From Sapria himalayana (taxonomy: Eukaryota > Streptophyta > Magnoliopsida > Malpighiales > Rafflesiaceae), in contig JAREIK010001718.1 in assembly GCA_029783825.1 (NCBI GenBank), positions 2,236,898 to 2,300,897 of the forward strand: a stretch of 64,000 bases of DNA, read 5' to 3'. The position numbers and the translations under genes are program-made. Below are positions 34,196 through 45,950 of the stretch, one piece after another. Position 1 is the first letter of the stretch. Each line of letters begins with the position of its first letter. The notes under the pieces were generated by a model. It saw only the letters and a program-made list of their open reading frames with translations, searched no databases and was not told the DNA's origin.

Positions 34196-34879
34196 ATGAC
34201 TGGCGTTTTCATGAGCAAGAACATAGTAGTTGATATGTCGAAGGGGTTACCCCGAGCAGCTATGGTTATCATACCACGCCGCAAACCATTTCGTGTGTCC
34301 ACCGCAGCCTCGAAGTTTTACAATGTGAGTTGCCTTGGTACACGTTGCAAAGATTTCTTTCTAGTTGTATAAATCATTTAATCACTTTGAGTGGTCACTA
34401 CAAAATTGACGAGATAACTATACCATGATTCCTCACATATCACACATTCATGCTGGTTATATTTGTTCCAGAATCGTAGTGATAAAGAACCGGATTTGTC
34501 TGAAAAAGTGAAGGAAACAACCAAAGAATCGGCGCAAACGACCGCCGATAAGGCGATAGAAAGCGCCTACAATGTTGCAGACATGGCAGACCGAACAAAA
34601 GAGAGTGCAAAGGAATACCTGCATGAAGCTAAGGAAAAGACGAGAGAAGGTGTTGAGATAGGTGGGAGTGTCGCACACATGGTGAAAAAGAAAGGAAAAC
34701 ACAAGGTGAAGGAAGGAGAAGGAACCAGCAAGGTGGCGGAGAAGGCGGAGAGTGTAGGAGAGAAAGCGAAGCAAACGGTGGCAGGAGTGTGGGATGCCGC
34801 TAAGGAAACAACGCAGAAGATAAAGGAAACTGTTGTGGGGAAGGCCGACGACCATGATGATCCTTATCGACAAGGTTGA
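34196..34879 (+). CDS. LEA_4-type late embryogenesis abundant protein, possibly organelle-targeted
   Basis: Exon 1 is 34196-34324 and exon 2 is 34472-34879, joined in phase 0 (AAT|GTGAGT ... TTCCAG|AAT), giving 178 residues. Exon 1 encodes 43 residues with only one acidic residue and PRRKPFR at 27-33, ending AASKFYN. This looks like a cleavable mitochondrial or plastid presequence. Exon 2 is Lys/Glu/Ala-rich with irregular 11-residue LEA motifs (KVKETTKESAQ, DRTKESAKEYL, EAKEKTREGVE, WDAAKETTQKIKETV). Such proteins are disordered in water, fold into amphipathic helices on drying, and protect membranes and enzymes. The upstream ABRE fits ABA/desiccation induction. The start is the first ATG after a stop-containing leader. 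A later AUG at residue 6 or 14 is possible. It converges with the Dof gene. Confidence 0.85.
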
Positions 34880-35296
34880 TGGGGCTTTTTTAGCCGAAGG
34901 CGGTTTTGTGATGGAATGATTTTCATAGTTCGATCAGAAGAGGCCAGCTTATTCTGTTGTCGGTTGTGGCAGTCGATACAGTTACAATTTGTTCCTTAAA
35001 TAAAAGAGGCAGCGTCCCAAAACAGTTCCAAAGTGTTAATATTTGGTTTAGCAAGTCTTCTGGTTTGTCAACATTTAAAATGAAATGCAGAACTACATAG
35101 GAATTGATCCAATTTGATACTTTAAATTTATGGTAAATTGCTAATAAAAGAATCAGAAAAAATAGAAAACAAATTCACAAACCAGTGTTTTTGTGGAATT
35201 AGCAACAAGAAAAAATGGGAGGATCGCGTCTTCAACAACGAGAAATGGCGACCACTAACCGCTTCGTAAGTAGATTTAGAAAAATGGTAAGTAGAT
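34880..35296. other. Convergent 3' intergenic region (LEA / Dof)
   Basis: Holds the 3' UTRs of both genes. The 18-base GGTAAGTAGATTTAGAAA-like word is repeated around 35268-35305, spanning the Dof stop codon. Confidence 0.6.
34999..35004 (+). promoter_or_regulatory. Poly(A) signal AATAAA of the LEA gene
   Basis: AATAAA 120 bases downstream of the stop codon, at normal distance. Confidence 0.6.
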
Positions 35297-36401
35297 TTAG
35301 AAAAATGACGACCCCATGTTTTCTGGGTCTAGCAAGGAAGCGATTGTGCTGTTACTGGACCAATAAAGCGAAGGATCGAAGCATCCAACTGAATCGAGTT
35401 GATTCCAAAACAAATTTTTATGGTCTTGGTCAGCTTTCTCTTTGTGATCATCCATGTTCCTCACCGGCTTCACAAACTGAGAATCATTACTAGAATGGCG
35501 TTCGCCTTCCATGGGTTTAGGTTTGTGATGAATGCTAGAGCCAAGCAATGCCGACGTGGAAGTACTAATGCCCGTGGTGGAGCAAGGGAGACCAAGCAGG
35601 GAATAACCAGATAGAAGAGAATTTGAAGAACACGAAATCGGATTAGATACAGAAGACAAATAACCTGAAGAAAGCCCCAACGCAAGTGCACTCAGCTGAG
35701 GATATGGATCAAAACCAGAAAAGCTACCGATGATCGAGCCAACTTTTGGCATGATGCCGGTGGAGTGTGAAATACTATCCACGTCATTAGGATTAGTTGG
35801 TAAACCATAAAAAAAATGGTTCGGAAGATTGGAACCAGAAGCAGAGCCAATTTGACCACCACCTTGATCTGTTTCAAGCTTAACCGGAGGGGATGAGCGC
35901 TTGATACGCTTGTTCTTCCTACACCCTCCTCCCACTGGGACGTTCCGTAGTGTCCCTCCTCTTGTCCAGTATCGTCGACACGACTTGCAGAAATGTCTGG
36001 GCTGAGATAAGCTGTAGTTATTGTAATAACAGAATTTTGTGTTTGATGAACCACAACGAGGACACTTGATTTCTTGATTTTGTTCTTGTTCACCATTTCG
36101 TTGCACGACCACCATTTCCATTTTCTCATCGATCGTAATCTGCGAAAAACAACAATTGAGAAAATATCTCAGACCATAAAACTAATAATCTTAATATCCA
36201 TTTGATGTTCTAGTTAAAATTCGTCGTTTAAAGTTCGAGAGCTCTAAATGATGTCGGGAAAAGAACATCAAAAGAGAAACGAGTGTCAGCCGAAAGACAG
36301 AAGGGAATGACGAGAATAAATGATATAGGAACCTTCTGAGATGTCCATTGTTTATTGGTAGAAGAGGAGACAAAGGCCGTCCTGTCGAAGTCTCCCAGCA
36401 T
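35297..36401 (-). CDS. Dof-type C2C2 zinc-finger transcription factor
   Basis: Exon 1 is 36401-36333 (23 codons, [10 protein letters not shown]...WTSQK). The intron is 36332-36140 (GT...CAG). Exon 2 is 36139-35297, ending TAA. The protein is 303 residues. The Dof domain starts at about residue 48: CPRC-X21-CKSC with zinc-ligand cysteines at 49, 52, 74 and 77. It continues [20 protein letters not shown] and a basic KNKRIKR, the DNA-contact and nuclear-localisation part. Dof proteins bind AAAG cores in plant promoters. The C-terminal half is Ser/Gly/Leu-rich ([13 protein letters not shown]) and ends with a WNQL...DPSLYWSSN segment of the kind found in Dof activation regions. A short first exon followed by an intron just before the domain is usual for Dof genes. 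Without exon 1, translation could start at 36121 and the domain would be unchanged. The subfamily is not assigned. Confidence 0.93.
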
Positions 36402-36797
36402 GTCTCCCAGTAGAAATTATTGAAAGACAGCGCAGAGAGAGAGCTGGTGGGAACGGGAGTGTTGCGTTGATGGAGTTAGAAATATGGTGATCGGGGGAAG
36501 AGGAAAGTGAACTTGATCTCTTGATACGCGTTTTGCTGATTGGTAATTATTATCAAACGGACCGCAAAACGTACATTGTGAACGACGATGGTGACGATGA
36601 ATGATGTTTTTCTGGGCTAATCACTAACGCCATAAAAACATTTGTTAATTATCAGTGCTTCCGATGTTCCGAGCATGTTTTTATTATTTTTTTTTCTAAT
36701 AATACAATTGTCTAACTTGAGCTGTTACTTTCCCTCCAATTACCAGTGCTCAACGCGTCCAACACAATCCATAAGAATCAAATTAAATCATTTATCA
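36402..36797. other. 5' UTR and promoter region of the Dof gene
   Basis: On the minus strand it includes a CT-rich leader (about 36435-36460) typical of plant 5' UTRs. No firm TATA box was found. It ends at the MITE cluster. Confidence 0.45.
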
Positions 36798-37536
36798 GAT
36801 CAACTCTAATGGGATGCAAAAGGTGCAAAATGTTATTTTACGAACTTTAACCGTGTTTTTGGCACTATTTTTGTTTGGTGCCAAAATAAGGTAATATTTT
36901 AATAATTAAATAATTTTTTAATTAATTTTTTTTTTAAACATATGATCAAGAGATGCCTTAGTAGCCATAACTGTTATTTTCATCATCTCTATTATCTCTC
37001 AAAGGTTATCAAGTATGGCACCCCAAGATTTTTGATATCATTTTGCCAGATCTTAGAGCAACTCTAATGGGAGTTGCTATAATGGGTGTCATCTCCATAA
37101 CCATTAAAATGACATCCAAACAATAAAAAAATATTACTCCAATATAGTTGGTATAAGAGGTGTCAAAATACCATCGAATATCTTGGGGTGTGACAACCTT
37201 GGTGATAGAATAGAGAGGATGTAAAATAACAGTTATAACGACTGTGCATCTCAAATGATATTTCTCATGGGTTGAAAAAAAAACTTTAATTAAAAAAATA
37301 TTTAATTATTAAAATGCACATTATTTTGGCACCTACCATTGGAGTAAAAATCTATTTAGGGGTGCCAAAAACACTATCCAAGTTTGCAAAATAATATTTG
37401 ACACTTTTTTTTGGCATCTCCCATTGGAGTTGCTTTTATACCAACTCCATTGAAGTAAGATTTTTTTATTGTTTGGATATCATTTTAGCAGTTATGGAGA
37501 TAACACCCCTTATGGCAACTCCCATTGGAGTCGCTC
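36798..37536 (-). mobile_element. MITE A, PIF/Harbinger-like, interrupted by MITE B
   Basis: Ends GATCAACTCTAATGG (36798) and CCATTGGAGTCGCTC (ending 37536) are inverted repeats flanked by TCA on both sides (36795-36797, 37537-37539). Its interior matches the 389-bp copy at 37658-38046 in reverse. The match is broken at a TTA where MITE B is inserted (37056-37435). About 360 bp belongs to this copy itself. Confidence 0.8.
37056..37435 (+). mobile_element. MITE B, PIF/Harbinger-like, nested in MITE A
   Basis: GAGCAACTCTAATGGGAG at 37056 and CCCATTGGAGTTGCTT ending 37435 are inverted repeats. TTA target duplications lie at 37053-37055 and 37436-37438. 380 bp, no coding capacity. Confidence 0.85.
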
Positions 37537-37657
37537 TCATACTTGCCAAATGCCAACTAAGCCCACTTCGTGAGTATCTTCTGTGTTTTTATTTTGTAAT
37601 TACTAATTAGTAATTTTGAGCTTAATATTGAATAGTACTTATTACTTAATACTATTA

Positions 37658-38046
37658 GAGCAACTCCAATGGGAGTTGCTATAAGGGGTGCCATTTTCAT
37701 AACTGCTAAAATGACACCCAAACAATAAAAAAAATCTCACTCTAATGGAGTTGGTATAAGAGGTGGCAAAATGTCATCAAAAATCTTAGGGTGTCATATT
37801 TGGCAACCTTGGAGAGAGAATCGAGAGGATGCAAAATAACAATTATGACTACTGTGCATCTTAAAAGATCTTTCTCTTAGGTTGAAAAAAAAAATTAATT
37901 AAAAAAATATTTAATTATTAAAATAATACCTTATTTTGGCACCTACCATTGGAGCAAAAATCTGTTTAGGGGTGTCAAAAACACTGTTCAAGTTTGCAAA
38001 ATAACATTTGGTACCCCTTTTTTGACATCTACCATTGGAGTTGCTC
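37658..38046 (+). mobile_element. MITE C, PIF/Harbinger-like
   Basis: GAGCAACTCCAATGGGAG at 37658 and CCATTGGAGTTGCTC ending 38046, with TTA at 37655-37657 and 38047-38049. 389 bp, closely related to MITEs A and B, lying 119 bases beyond the target duplication of MITE A. Confidence 0.88.
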
Positions 38047-38049
38047 TTA

Positions 38050-38597
38050 AGTATAAAGTCATTTATTTTGTTAATATTTTATCTCTATTAAGCAGAAATG
38101 TGAAATGAGGGTTTCAATTGTGGTGGTAGTGAATATTTTCTAAATGAAAAAAGTTAAATATTTTAGATTTTTTATTTTAGCTATTTTTTCAAAAAATTTA
38201 GTGATAAATGAGTGAAAAATAAAAAAAAATAAATAATTGAATGCTAAAATCAAATTAATTTCATCATTTAGCTAAAAAAACAAATACACCCTAAGTCTCC
38301 ACTAGTTTTGGTGACCTAAAAAAATATTTTAACCAGACATATTTTTTTCTCATTATTTTGAATTTTCCTTACCTGCATAATGAAAAAAAAAAAATTTAAT
38401 TAAGCACACTATACAAAATACTGTTAAACATATGTGAATGGTTTAGCATCCACTAAAACTATATAAATATTACGTTAAACTATAACATATATGTTGTATA
38501 TGTTAAAAAATATATGTATGTATATACTAAACTATATACATATATAGTTATTTTAAATTATAACATATAATATAATTATACACATTTGTTATTTTAA
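38050..38597. other. AT-rich intergenic DNA
   Basis: Includes TATATGTA-rich sequence at 38460-38580. No gene seen. Confidence 0.5.
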
Positions 38598-38602
38598 CAT
38601 AT

Positions 38603-39274
38603 TGTTAGGTTTTTCCGGAGGTGAATAGATTGATTTTGTTTATTTTATTTATTTTGTTTTATTTTTTTGAATGCATGAAGCATGATATACCAAATATATA
38701 ATATGGAGATGGCATTAAAAAAATGTGCATTTTCTTTAGAAACATGTGAGTCTGTATTTTTACATATACAATGGAGAGGGCATGAAAATAGTGTGAATTA
38801 TTTTTAGAAACATGTGTGTTTCTTTACAAGGAATGAGGGTTTGTTTTTTTTGACAAGCAATTTTTTAATATGACAGAAATGGGGCCGTGTGTTTCTACTA
38901 TTTCCATAATATATGAAAAAAGATCTGAAGTATTCATCCCAAAATTCAATGTTTATGAATTTATATTGGGGTTTTGATTTTTAGGGGTTTATATCTTAGA
39001 AAATATATTTTGGTCCAAAATATAATTTTTAGGTGTATTGTGTTTTACAAACTTCCAATACGCATGAAGAAGTCTTTAGTAAATATCATTCAATTATACA
39101 ATTTTGTTATTTGAACTTTATTTTCAGTGAATATATATTTCAGAAATCTTATATTGAGATTTTTTTGTAATATTGTATTGTTGATTATTTGCTTCTATTG
39201 TTTAATTAATTAACAATCATTTTTGTTACTTTTTGGTTTCGAATAATTCATGGTCAATATATCATACCCCAACA
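38603..39274 (+). repeat. 5' LTR (672 bp) of copia element 38603-45945
   Basis: TGTTAGG...CCCCAACA. It shares long blocks with the outer parts of the 3' LTR, such as GACAGAAATGGGGC, CATTCATCCCAAAAT and ATCATACCCCAACA, but has no AAGAAT array. Confidence 0.88.
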
Positions 39275-41769
39275 ACTAGTATCAAAGCAAAGTTTTGATT
39301 CTACCCAAAAAATGGTACCTAAACTTCTATTGAAAAGTACATTTGTCATTGGATATTATGATGATATTTAGTATATTTGTTATCATTATATTGGTATTCA
39401 ATTATGTTGCAATATAGTAATTTCAAATATATTTTGTGATATTTTTTGTTTAGGTTGATTACTTGTGGGCAATAATATTTTTTAATATAATGAAGGATCA
39501 CTCTATAATAATAAAGTTGATTGGAACCAATTATTCTATTTGAAAAAAATAGAATGCATGACTACCTCGTAGTCAAATAGTTGTATGACCTAGTAAGAAA
39601 GAAAGAAAAACTTGAAAAGTTGAGTAAAAAATATAAGAAGACCTATATTTTAGGGCTGCCTCCATAATTTGCTAATTGAAAAAGTGGTATACTTATACAT
39701 GTTGCTGATAAAGTTAGGGCAAACAAGCTATGAGAGAAGTTAGAGTCTATGTTTGAAATGCCCATCAAAAATGACTGATATTCTTGGAAAAGGCTACAAC
39801 AATAGTGTATGAGAGGAGAGAGACTCAAGGGAGAGGCCATTGTCACCTCAAAAGATGACTAGGTTCTGGTTAGCAGTGATGATTCCACTAATATTATATC
39901 TCAAAAGGGTGATTGACTTATTGATTCAGTAGTGTCATTTCATATCATCTAGCACTTTGACTTCTTTACTGCATACACACCTAGTGATTATGGCATAGTA
40001 AAGATGAGTAAAAGTGAGACATAGTTGATTTTAGGCATGAGAGACATTTGTCTACATATGCAGACATGATATCAGCTGATGTTGTGAGATGTTTATTACA
40101 TAGTAGATATTCATATGAACCTAATATTTTTTGGCATGCTGGATGACATGATATATATTAGTCATTTTGGTGATGACCAGTGGAAGCTGGTCAATGGTGC
40201 ATTAGTTATTGGAAGGGGTAAGAAAGATAGTACTTTAATGCCACTCAAGTAAGAGTGCCTATATACCAGGCAAATGTTGTTCATCATAAGAGGAACATGA
40301 TCTCTAACATAGGAGGCTTAGTCACGTGAGTGAGAAGGGTCCTCAAATTCTAGCTAGAAAAAATATATTGTAATTTGACCAAGGACATTCTCTTGATGAG
40401 TGGGTGGATTACATGGCTGGAAAAAGCCAAGATCACATTTTTATTCTCGTCCACCCTTAAAGCGAATGAATATTCTTAATCAAATTCATGCTAATGTCTA
40501 CTTTATGCAGAGTTGAACACTTTGGAGGAGCCCTTTATTTTTTCATATTCATTGAAGATCACTCTTGGAAGGTGTGAGTATATACACTAAAAATAAAAGA
40601 GTAGGGGTTTCTTGTCTTTCAAGATTTTTATGCTAGAGTTGAGAGAAAGAGACCAATAAAAAATTAATCTCTATATGTTCTGATAATGGGAAAGAATATC
40701 GAGATCAGTTTGAAAGTTATTATGTATCTAATGGTATTAGACTTTAAAAGACACCAGCCAAGACACTACAATAAAATAGCATTGCTAAGAGAATGAAGCA
40801 TACTATTAAAAAGATAGTTCAGTACATGCTTTCTCATGCAAATCTTCCCTAGGAATTTTGGAGAGAATCTATGTATCTGGCTATTGATGTAATCAACATG
40901 TGCTCTATTTCCATATTGAACGAAGATGTTCCCAATAAAATCTAGACTAGGAAAGATATCTCATATGATTACTTAGAAGTATTTGACTGCAAAGCCTTCA
41001 TTCTTATTCCAAAAAAGGAATAATCTAAAATTGATGATACTACACCTCAATGTATCTTTATTGGCTATGGACATGAGAAATTTGGATATATACCTTGGGA
41101 CCCAATTGACAAGAAGCTTGTTCGAAGTAGAGATATGACTTTTTTAAATGACTAGTTGATGGTTGCTAGAAATCAGAGTAGAGATGAGAGTGATACCATA
41201 GGAATTCCTATTTACATAGATTTAGTGCTGGTTCCTTCTAGAGATCAACCTGATCAATGGGGAGGAATTGAGTAGTCATATGATATTTCTAAGCTGCTTG
41301 ATACTACTAATATTTCCAAGCCACATGATATCATCGAGCCTCAAGATATATCTATTGAGGTGGTGAGATACCATTTTCTAGCTAGAATTAGGAAGGACCC
41401 AGTTGTTCATCTTGATACAACTTAGTCTAAAGTGAGAAGCTCATCTTAGTCTTACCAGATATCTTCTAGATTTCATAATTATATGTAACTCAGAGTTAAG
41501 GCAAGCTCAAGACTTTTCAGGAGTCTATCTCCTTTGAGAATACAGATTAATGGTTTTGGGCTTTGCAAGAAGAGATGGAGCCTCTCCATGTCAATCAAAC
41601 TCAAATATGGTATCCTTTAGTGAAAGAGAATCAAACTTTGAAAAACATATGACTCTTTAGACTATAATTTGGTAATGATGACTCTCAAATAAGATATAAG
41701 GCCCGGCCAGTAGTTTAAGTGTTTCGTCAAAAGAAATGAATTGATTTTGATGAGATATTTTCTCAAGAA

Positions 41770-42110
41770 GTGAAGATGTCTTCTATTCGAGTAATTTTGA
41801 GTTTTGATGCTAGCTTAAACTTAGAAATTGTTCAACTCGATGTGAAAATTATATTTCTTCATGGTGACCCTAATGGGACTCTTTACATGAATTGGCTTTT
41901 GAGATTCATTATAGAAGGGAAGGAAGGTTTTGTTTGCAAATTGAATAAAAGCTTGTACGATCTTAAACAAGCTCATAGGTAGTGACATAAGAAATTTTAT
42001 TTATTCATGGAGTCTCATGCCTTTTAGCACATATCTTATGATCACTATGTATATATCAGTCATCTATTGGGAGATGACAGACTTAACTTTTATTGTATGT
42101 TGATGATATA
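41770..42110 (+). pseudogene. Copia reverse transcriptase fragment
   Basis: 70 uninterrupted codons (41770-41982) carry the first catalytic-Asp motif (QLDVKIIFLHGD) and the SLYDLKQAHR motif. The second catalytic motif, YVDD, follows at 42096-42107 after a stop and frame shift. The RT core is therefore recognisable but broken, and it belongs to the element 38603-45945. Confidence 0.85.
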
Positions 42111-43146
42111 TTGATTATTGGTCATAATAAAGTACTAGTTGATAGGCTTAAGAGGGAACTGATAAATCTTTTATATGAAAGACTTAAGGCCTAGTCAGAT
42201 CAATTTTAAGGAATAGAGTCATTTGGGATATGCCTTCTATGCATATCTAGTTATCTCAGGAATGAAATATCAGTAAACTTCTTGAGAGATTTTTTATGAA
42301 TGAGACTAAGTTAGTCTTAACTCCCTTAGCTAAATATTTTAAGTTGAGTACCGAGCATAATCATAAGATTGATGAGGAAATAAAAGACATGAGTCATTTC
42401 TCATATGCTTGAGCAGTTAGGAGTCTTATGTATGTTATGGTCTACACTAGACCAGATATAACACATACTATTGGTGTTGTCAGTCATTTTTTCTGAAACT
42501 CAGAAAAGATATCGCTAGGTTATACTAAAATCTATCCCAAGGTACTTATGGGAGACTTCTTAGCTATTTATATGCTTGGGCGGGTTAAAACCCACACTTC
42601 TTGAATATATTGATTCTGATATGGCTGGTAATTTAGATTCACATAGATTAGCATCAAATTATCTTATAACCTTTAGAAGGGAGCTATAACCTAGCAATCC
42701 AAGCTATTGGAGTGTATAACACTATATAGTACTGAGGTTGAGTTCATTGTAGCTAGTGAAGCTTACAAAGAAACTTTATGGATGAAAATATTTTTTACAG
42801 ATTGAGATGTGCTACAAGATACATATTACATATATTGTACTATGCGATAGATAATGTGTTATACATCTCTCTAAGAATTCGAAATTCCATATAGGTCAAA
42901 ACACATTGATGTATGATATCATTAGATATTAGATGTATTAAATGAAAAGTTATTGTACTTGAAAAAGTATACACAAAAGAAAATGTTGCTGATATGTTCA
43001 GGAAATCACTATCATTCGGTAAAGTTTAATTTCTCTAAGTTACGTGCTGACATGTGTCTCACCACATAGGGTAGAGGGTGAGATTTGTTTGATCTACTTG
43101 AGTTGGGTTGACTAGTTTTGTTTATTTTATCTATTTTATGTGTTCA

Positions 43147-44880
43147 TAATAAGAAGGATAAAAAGAATAAGAAGAATAAGAGAAGAATAAAAAGAAAAAA
43201 GAAGAATAAAAAGAAAAAGAAGAAAAAGAAGAAAAAGAAGAATTAGAAAAATAAGAAGAATTAGAAGAATAAGAAGAATAAGAAGAATAAATAAGAATAA
43301 GAAAGATAAGAAGAATAAGAAGAATTAATAAGAAGAATAAAAAGTATCAGAATAATAAGAAGAATCAAAATAATAAGAAGAATTAGAAGAATAAAAAGAA
43401 TAAGAAGAATAAAAAGAATCAGAAGAATAAGAAGAATAAGAAGAATCAGAAGAATAAGAAGAATAAGAAAAATCAGAAGAAGAAGAATAATAATAAGAAT
43501 AGAAGAATAAGAAGAAGAATAATAATAATAAGAATAAGAAGAATAAGAAGAATAAGAGGAATAAGAAGAATAAGAAGAATAAGAAAAATAAGAAGAATAA
43601 TAAGAATAAGAAGAAGAAGAATTAGAAGAATAAGAAGAATAAGAAGAATCAGAAGAATTAGAAGAATCAGAAGAATTAGAATAATAAGTAGAATCAGAAG
43701 AATAAAAAGAATCAAAAGAATAAGAAGAATAAAAAGAATACAAAGAATAAGAAGAATAAGAAATTAAGAAGAATAAGCAGAATAAGAATAATAATAATAA
43801 TAATAAAAAGAATAAGAAGAATAATAAAAATAAGAAAAATAAGAAGAATAAGAAAAATAATAAGAATAAGAAGAATAATAAAAATAATAAGAAAAAGTAT
43901 AAGAAGAATTATAAAAATAAGTATAATAAGAAGAATTAGAAAAATAAGAAGAAAAAATAGAATTAGAAGAATAAGAAGAATAAGTAGAATTAGAATAATA
44001 AGAAAAAAAAGTATTAGAAGAGTAAGAAGAATAAAAATAATAAGAAGAATAAAAAGAATAAAAAAATAAAATGAAAAAGGAGAATAAGTAGAATAAAAAG
44101 AATTAGAAGAATTAGAAGAATAAAAAGAGTAAGAAAAATAAGAAGAATTAAAAAATAAGTATAATAATAATAATTTGAAGAATAAGAAGGATAAAAAGAA
44201 TTAGAATAATAAGAAAGATAAGAAGAATTAGAATAATAAGAAGAATAATAAGAATTAGAAGAATAAGAATACTAATAAGAATAAGTAGAATAAGAAGCAT
44301 AAAAAGAATAAGAAGAAATAAAAGAATAACAAGAATAAGAAAAATAAGAAGAATAAGAAGAGTAAGAAGAATAAGAAAAATAAGAAGAATAAGAGGAATA
44401 AGAAGAATAAGAATAAGAAGAATAAGAAGAATAAGAAGAATAAGAAGAATAAAAAGAATAAGAAGAATAAGAAGAATAATAAAAATAAAAAGAATAAGAA
44501 GAATAAGAAGAATAAAAAAAAAGAAGAATAAGAAGAATTAGAAGAATAAGAAAAATAAAAAAAAATAAAAAGAATAAGAAGAATAAGAAGAATAAAAAAA
44601 AGAAGAATAAGAAGAATTAGAAGAATAAAAAAAAGAAGAATATGAAGAATCAAAAAAATAAGAAGAATTAGAAGAATTAGAAGAATAAGAAGAATAATAA
44701 TAATTAGAAGAATTAGAAAAATTAAAAGAATAAAAATAATAATAAGAATAAGAAGAAAAATAAGAAATAGATGAATAAGAAGAATATGAAGAATAATAAT
44801 AATTAGAAGAATTAAAAAATTAGAAGAATAAGAATAATAAAAAGAATATAAAATAATAAGAAAAAAAGATTAAAAAAACA
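43147..44880 (+). repeat. (AAGAAT)n / (AAG,AAT)n array, 1.7 kb
   Basis: Almost entirely A, G and T in trinucleotide and hexanucleotide steps (AAGAATAAG...), with interspersed AAT runs and AATTAG variants. Minus-strand reading frames (Tyr/Ser or Ile/Leu/Phe only) follow from the three-base periodicity and are not genes. Confidence 0.95.
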
Positions 44881-44959
44881 AGAACAAATACATGGGATAT
44901 AATCTCATGTTCTATTAAATAAAATAGAAACAAAAAAAATAATAAAAAACATTTAAAAC

Positions 44960-45036
44960 TTTGCACAAATGGGAAGACTCCCATTTTCGCAAAGAGGGCA
45001 CGCATGGTGCCCTCTTAGATGGGGGAGTGCCCCCAT
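44960..45036. other. Three adjacent hairpins in the 3' LTR
   Basis: Stem 1: 44960-44974 with 44979-44993 (13 of 15 pairs, 4-base loop). Stem 2: GAGGGCAC at 44994-45001 with GTGCCCTC at 45007-45014 (8 of 8, 5-base loop). Stem 3: ATGGGGG at 45019-45025 with CCCCCAT at 45030-45036 (7 of 7). GC-rich against a 25-30% GC background. Confidence 0.85.
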
Positions 45037-45950
45037 CCGGTCCTTTAAAAAAATAGATGTGATGGATAGGGCATGAAAATAATTTGTGCATTTTTTTAGA
45101 AATAGGCAAGTGTGTTTTATATAGAAATGAGTGAGGGTTCATTTTTTGGCAAAAGTATTTTTTTCAACATGACAGAAATGGGGCTATGCATTTCTACCAT
45201 TTTCATGCTTCTAGATTTGAGTTGTAGCAACTGAGGCACATGTTTTCTCTTTCTACTCTACAAACTATTTTGAATATTATAATTTATTTATTTATATAAC
45301 TGTGTTAATATTGTAATATGTGTTCAATATGTGTGATGATAAGTGATTTATTTTTTTGTGCATTGTGTGTATAGTTATATATATAATCACAATGTATTTA
45401 TAATTTTAATGTGTGTAGTAATGGATACTATTAGTTTTTTATTTTATTTGTGTACAGTAGTGCATACCGTAAGGGATTAGAACTTGGACAACTTTGAAAA
45501 TTTAATAACTTTGGACAGAATCTCCCCTTCGGTCTAGAAATAATGATGCCATCCGAGTTATAAATCTGATGAATTAATCATATCACCTAAAGAATAACAA
45601 AGAAAGAGATTTGAAACATTCATCCCAAAATCTCATATTTATGTATTTGTACTCAAAATTTAATTTCTAGGGTTTTATATCCTAGAAAATTCATTTTGAT
45701 CCAAAACATAATTTTTGGACGTATTGTGCTTTACAAACTTCTTGTATGTGTGAAGAAGTCTTTAGCATATATCATTTGATTTGACATTGTTGTTAATTGA
45801 ACTTTATTTTCACTATATATATTTTTTATTGAGGATTTTCTTTATTTTGGGTTGATTATTTGCTTCTGTTGTTTAATTAATCCACCATTATTCTCGTTAC
45901 ATTGTAGTTTTGAATAAATTATGGTCCAAATATCATACCCCAACACATAT

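Larger units (their letters stand above)
38603..45945 (+). mobile_element. Ty1/copia LTR retrotransposon with perfect target duplication
   Basis: Flanked by identical CATAT (38598-38602 and 45946-45950). The 5' LTR (38603-39274) and 3' LTR (43079-45945) begin TG and end CA. The primer site at about 39277 (TAGTATCAAAGC) is the initiator-Met tRNA type, and a purine tract (GGGTAGAGGG) precedes the 3' LTR. Interior order is gag (about 39500-39850), integrase (about 40480-41150, SDNGKEY and the IGYGHEKFGY linker), reverse transcriptase and RNase H (to about 43020). The RT includes LDVKIIFLHGDPNG, CKLNKSLYDLKQAHR and YVDD at 42096-42107. Many stops and frameshifts make it non-autonomous. The order integrase before RT defines copia. 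Confidence 0.93.
43079..45945 (+). repeat. 3' LTR (2.87 kb), expanded by microsatellite
   Basis: Outer blocks match the 5' LTR: GTTTTGTTTATTTTAT near 43115, AGGGCATGAAAATA near 45067, and everything from about 45600 to the end. In between are about 2.2 kb absent from the 5' LTR: the AAGAAT array (43147-44880), a GC-rich hairpin block (44960-45036) and an extra stretch at about 45225-45590. Confidence 0.85.

Noticed and set aside
34457..34873. Minus-strand frame opposite LEA exon 2
   Set aside because: Shadow of the Lys/Glu-rich coding strand. The plus frame has splice sites, LEA repeats and a promoter motif.
43261..44653. Minus-strand Tyr/Ser and Ile/Leu/Phe reading frames
   Set aside because: Three-base periodicity of the AAGAAT array keeps frames open. 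No domain is present, and other frames are equally open.
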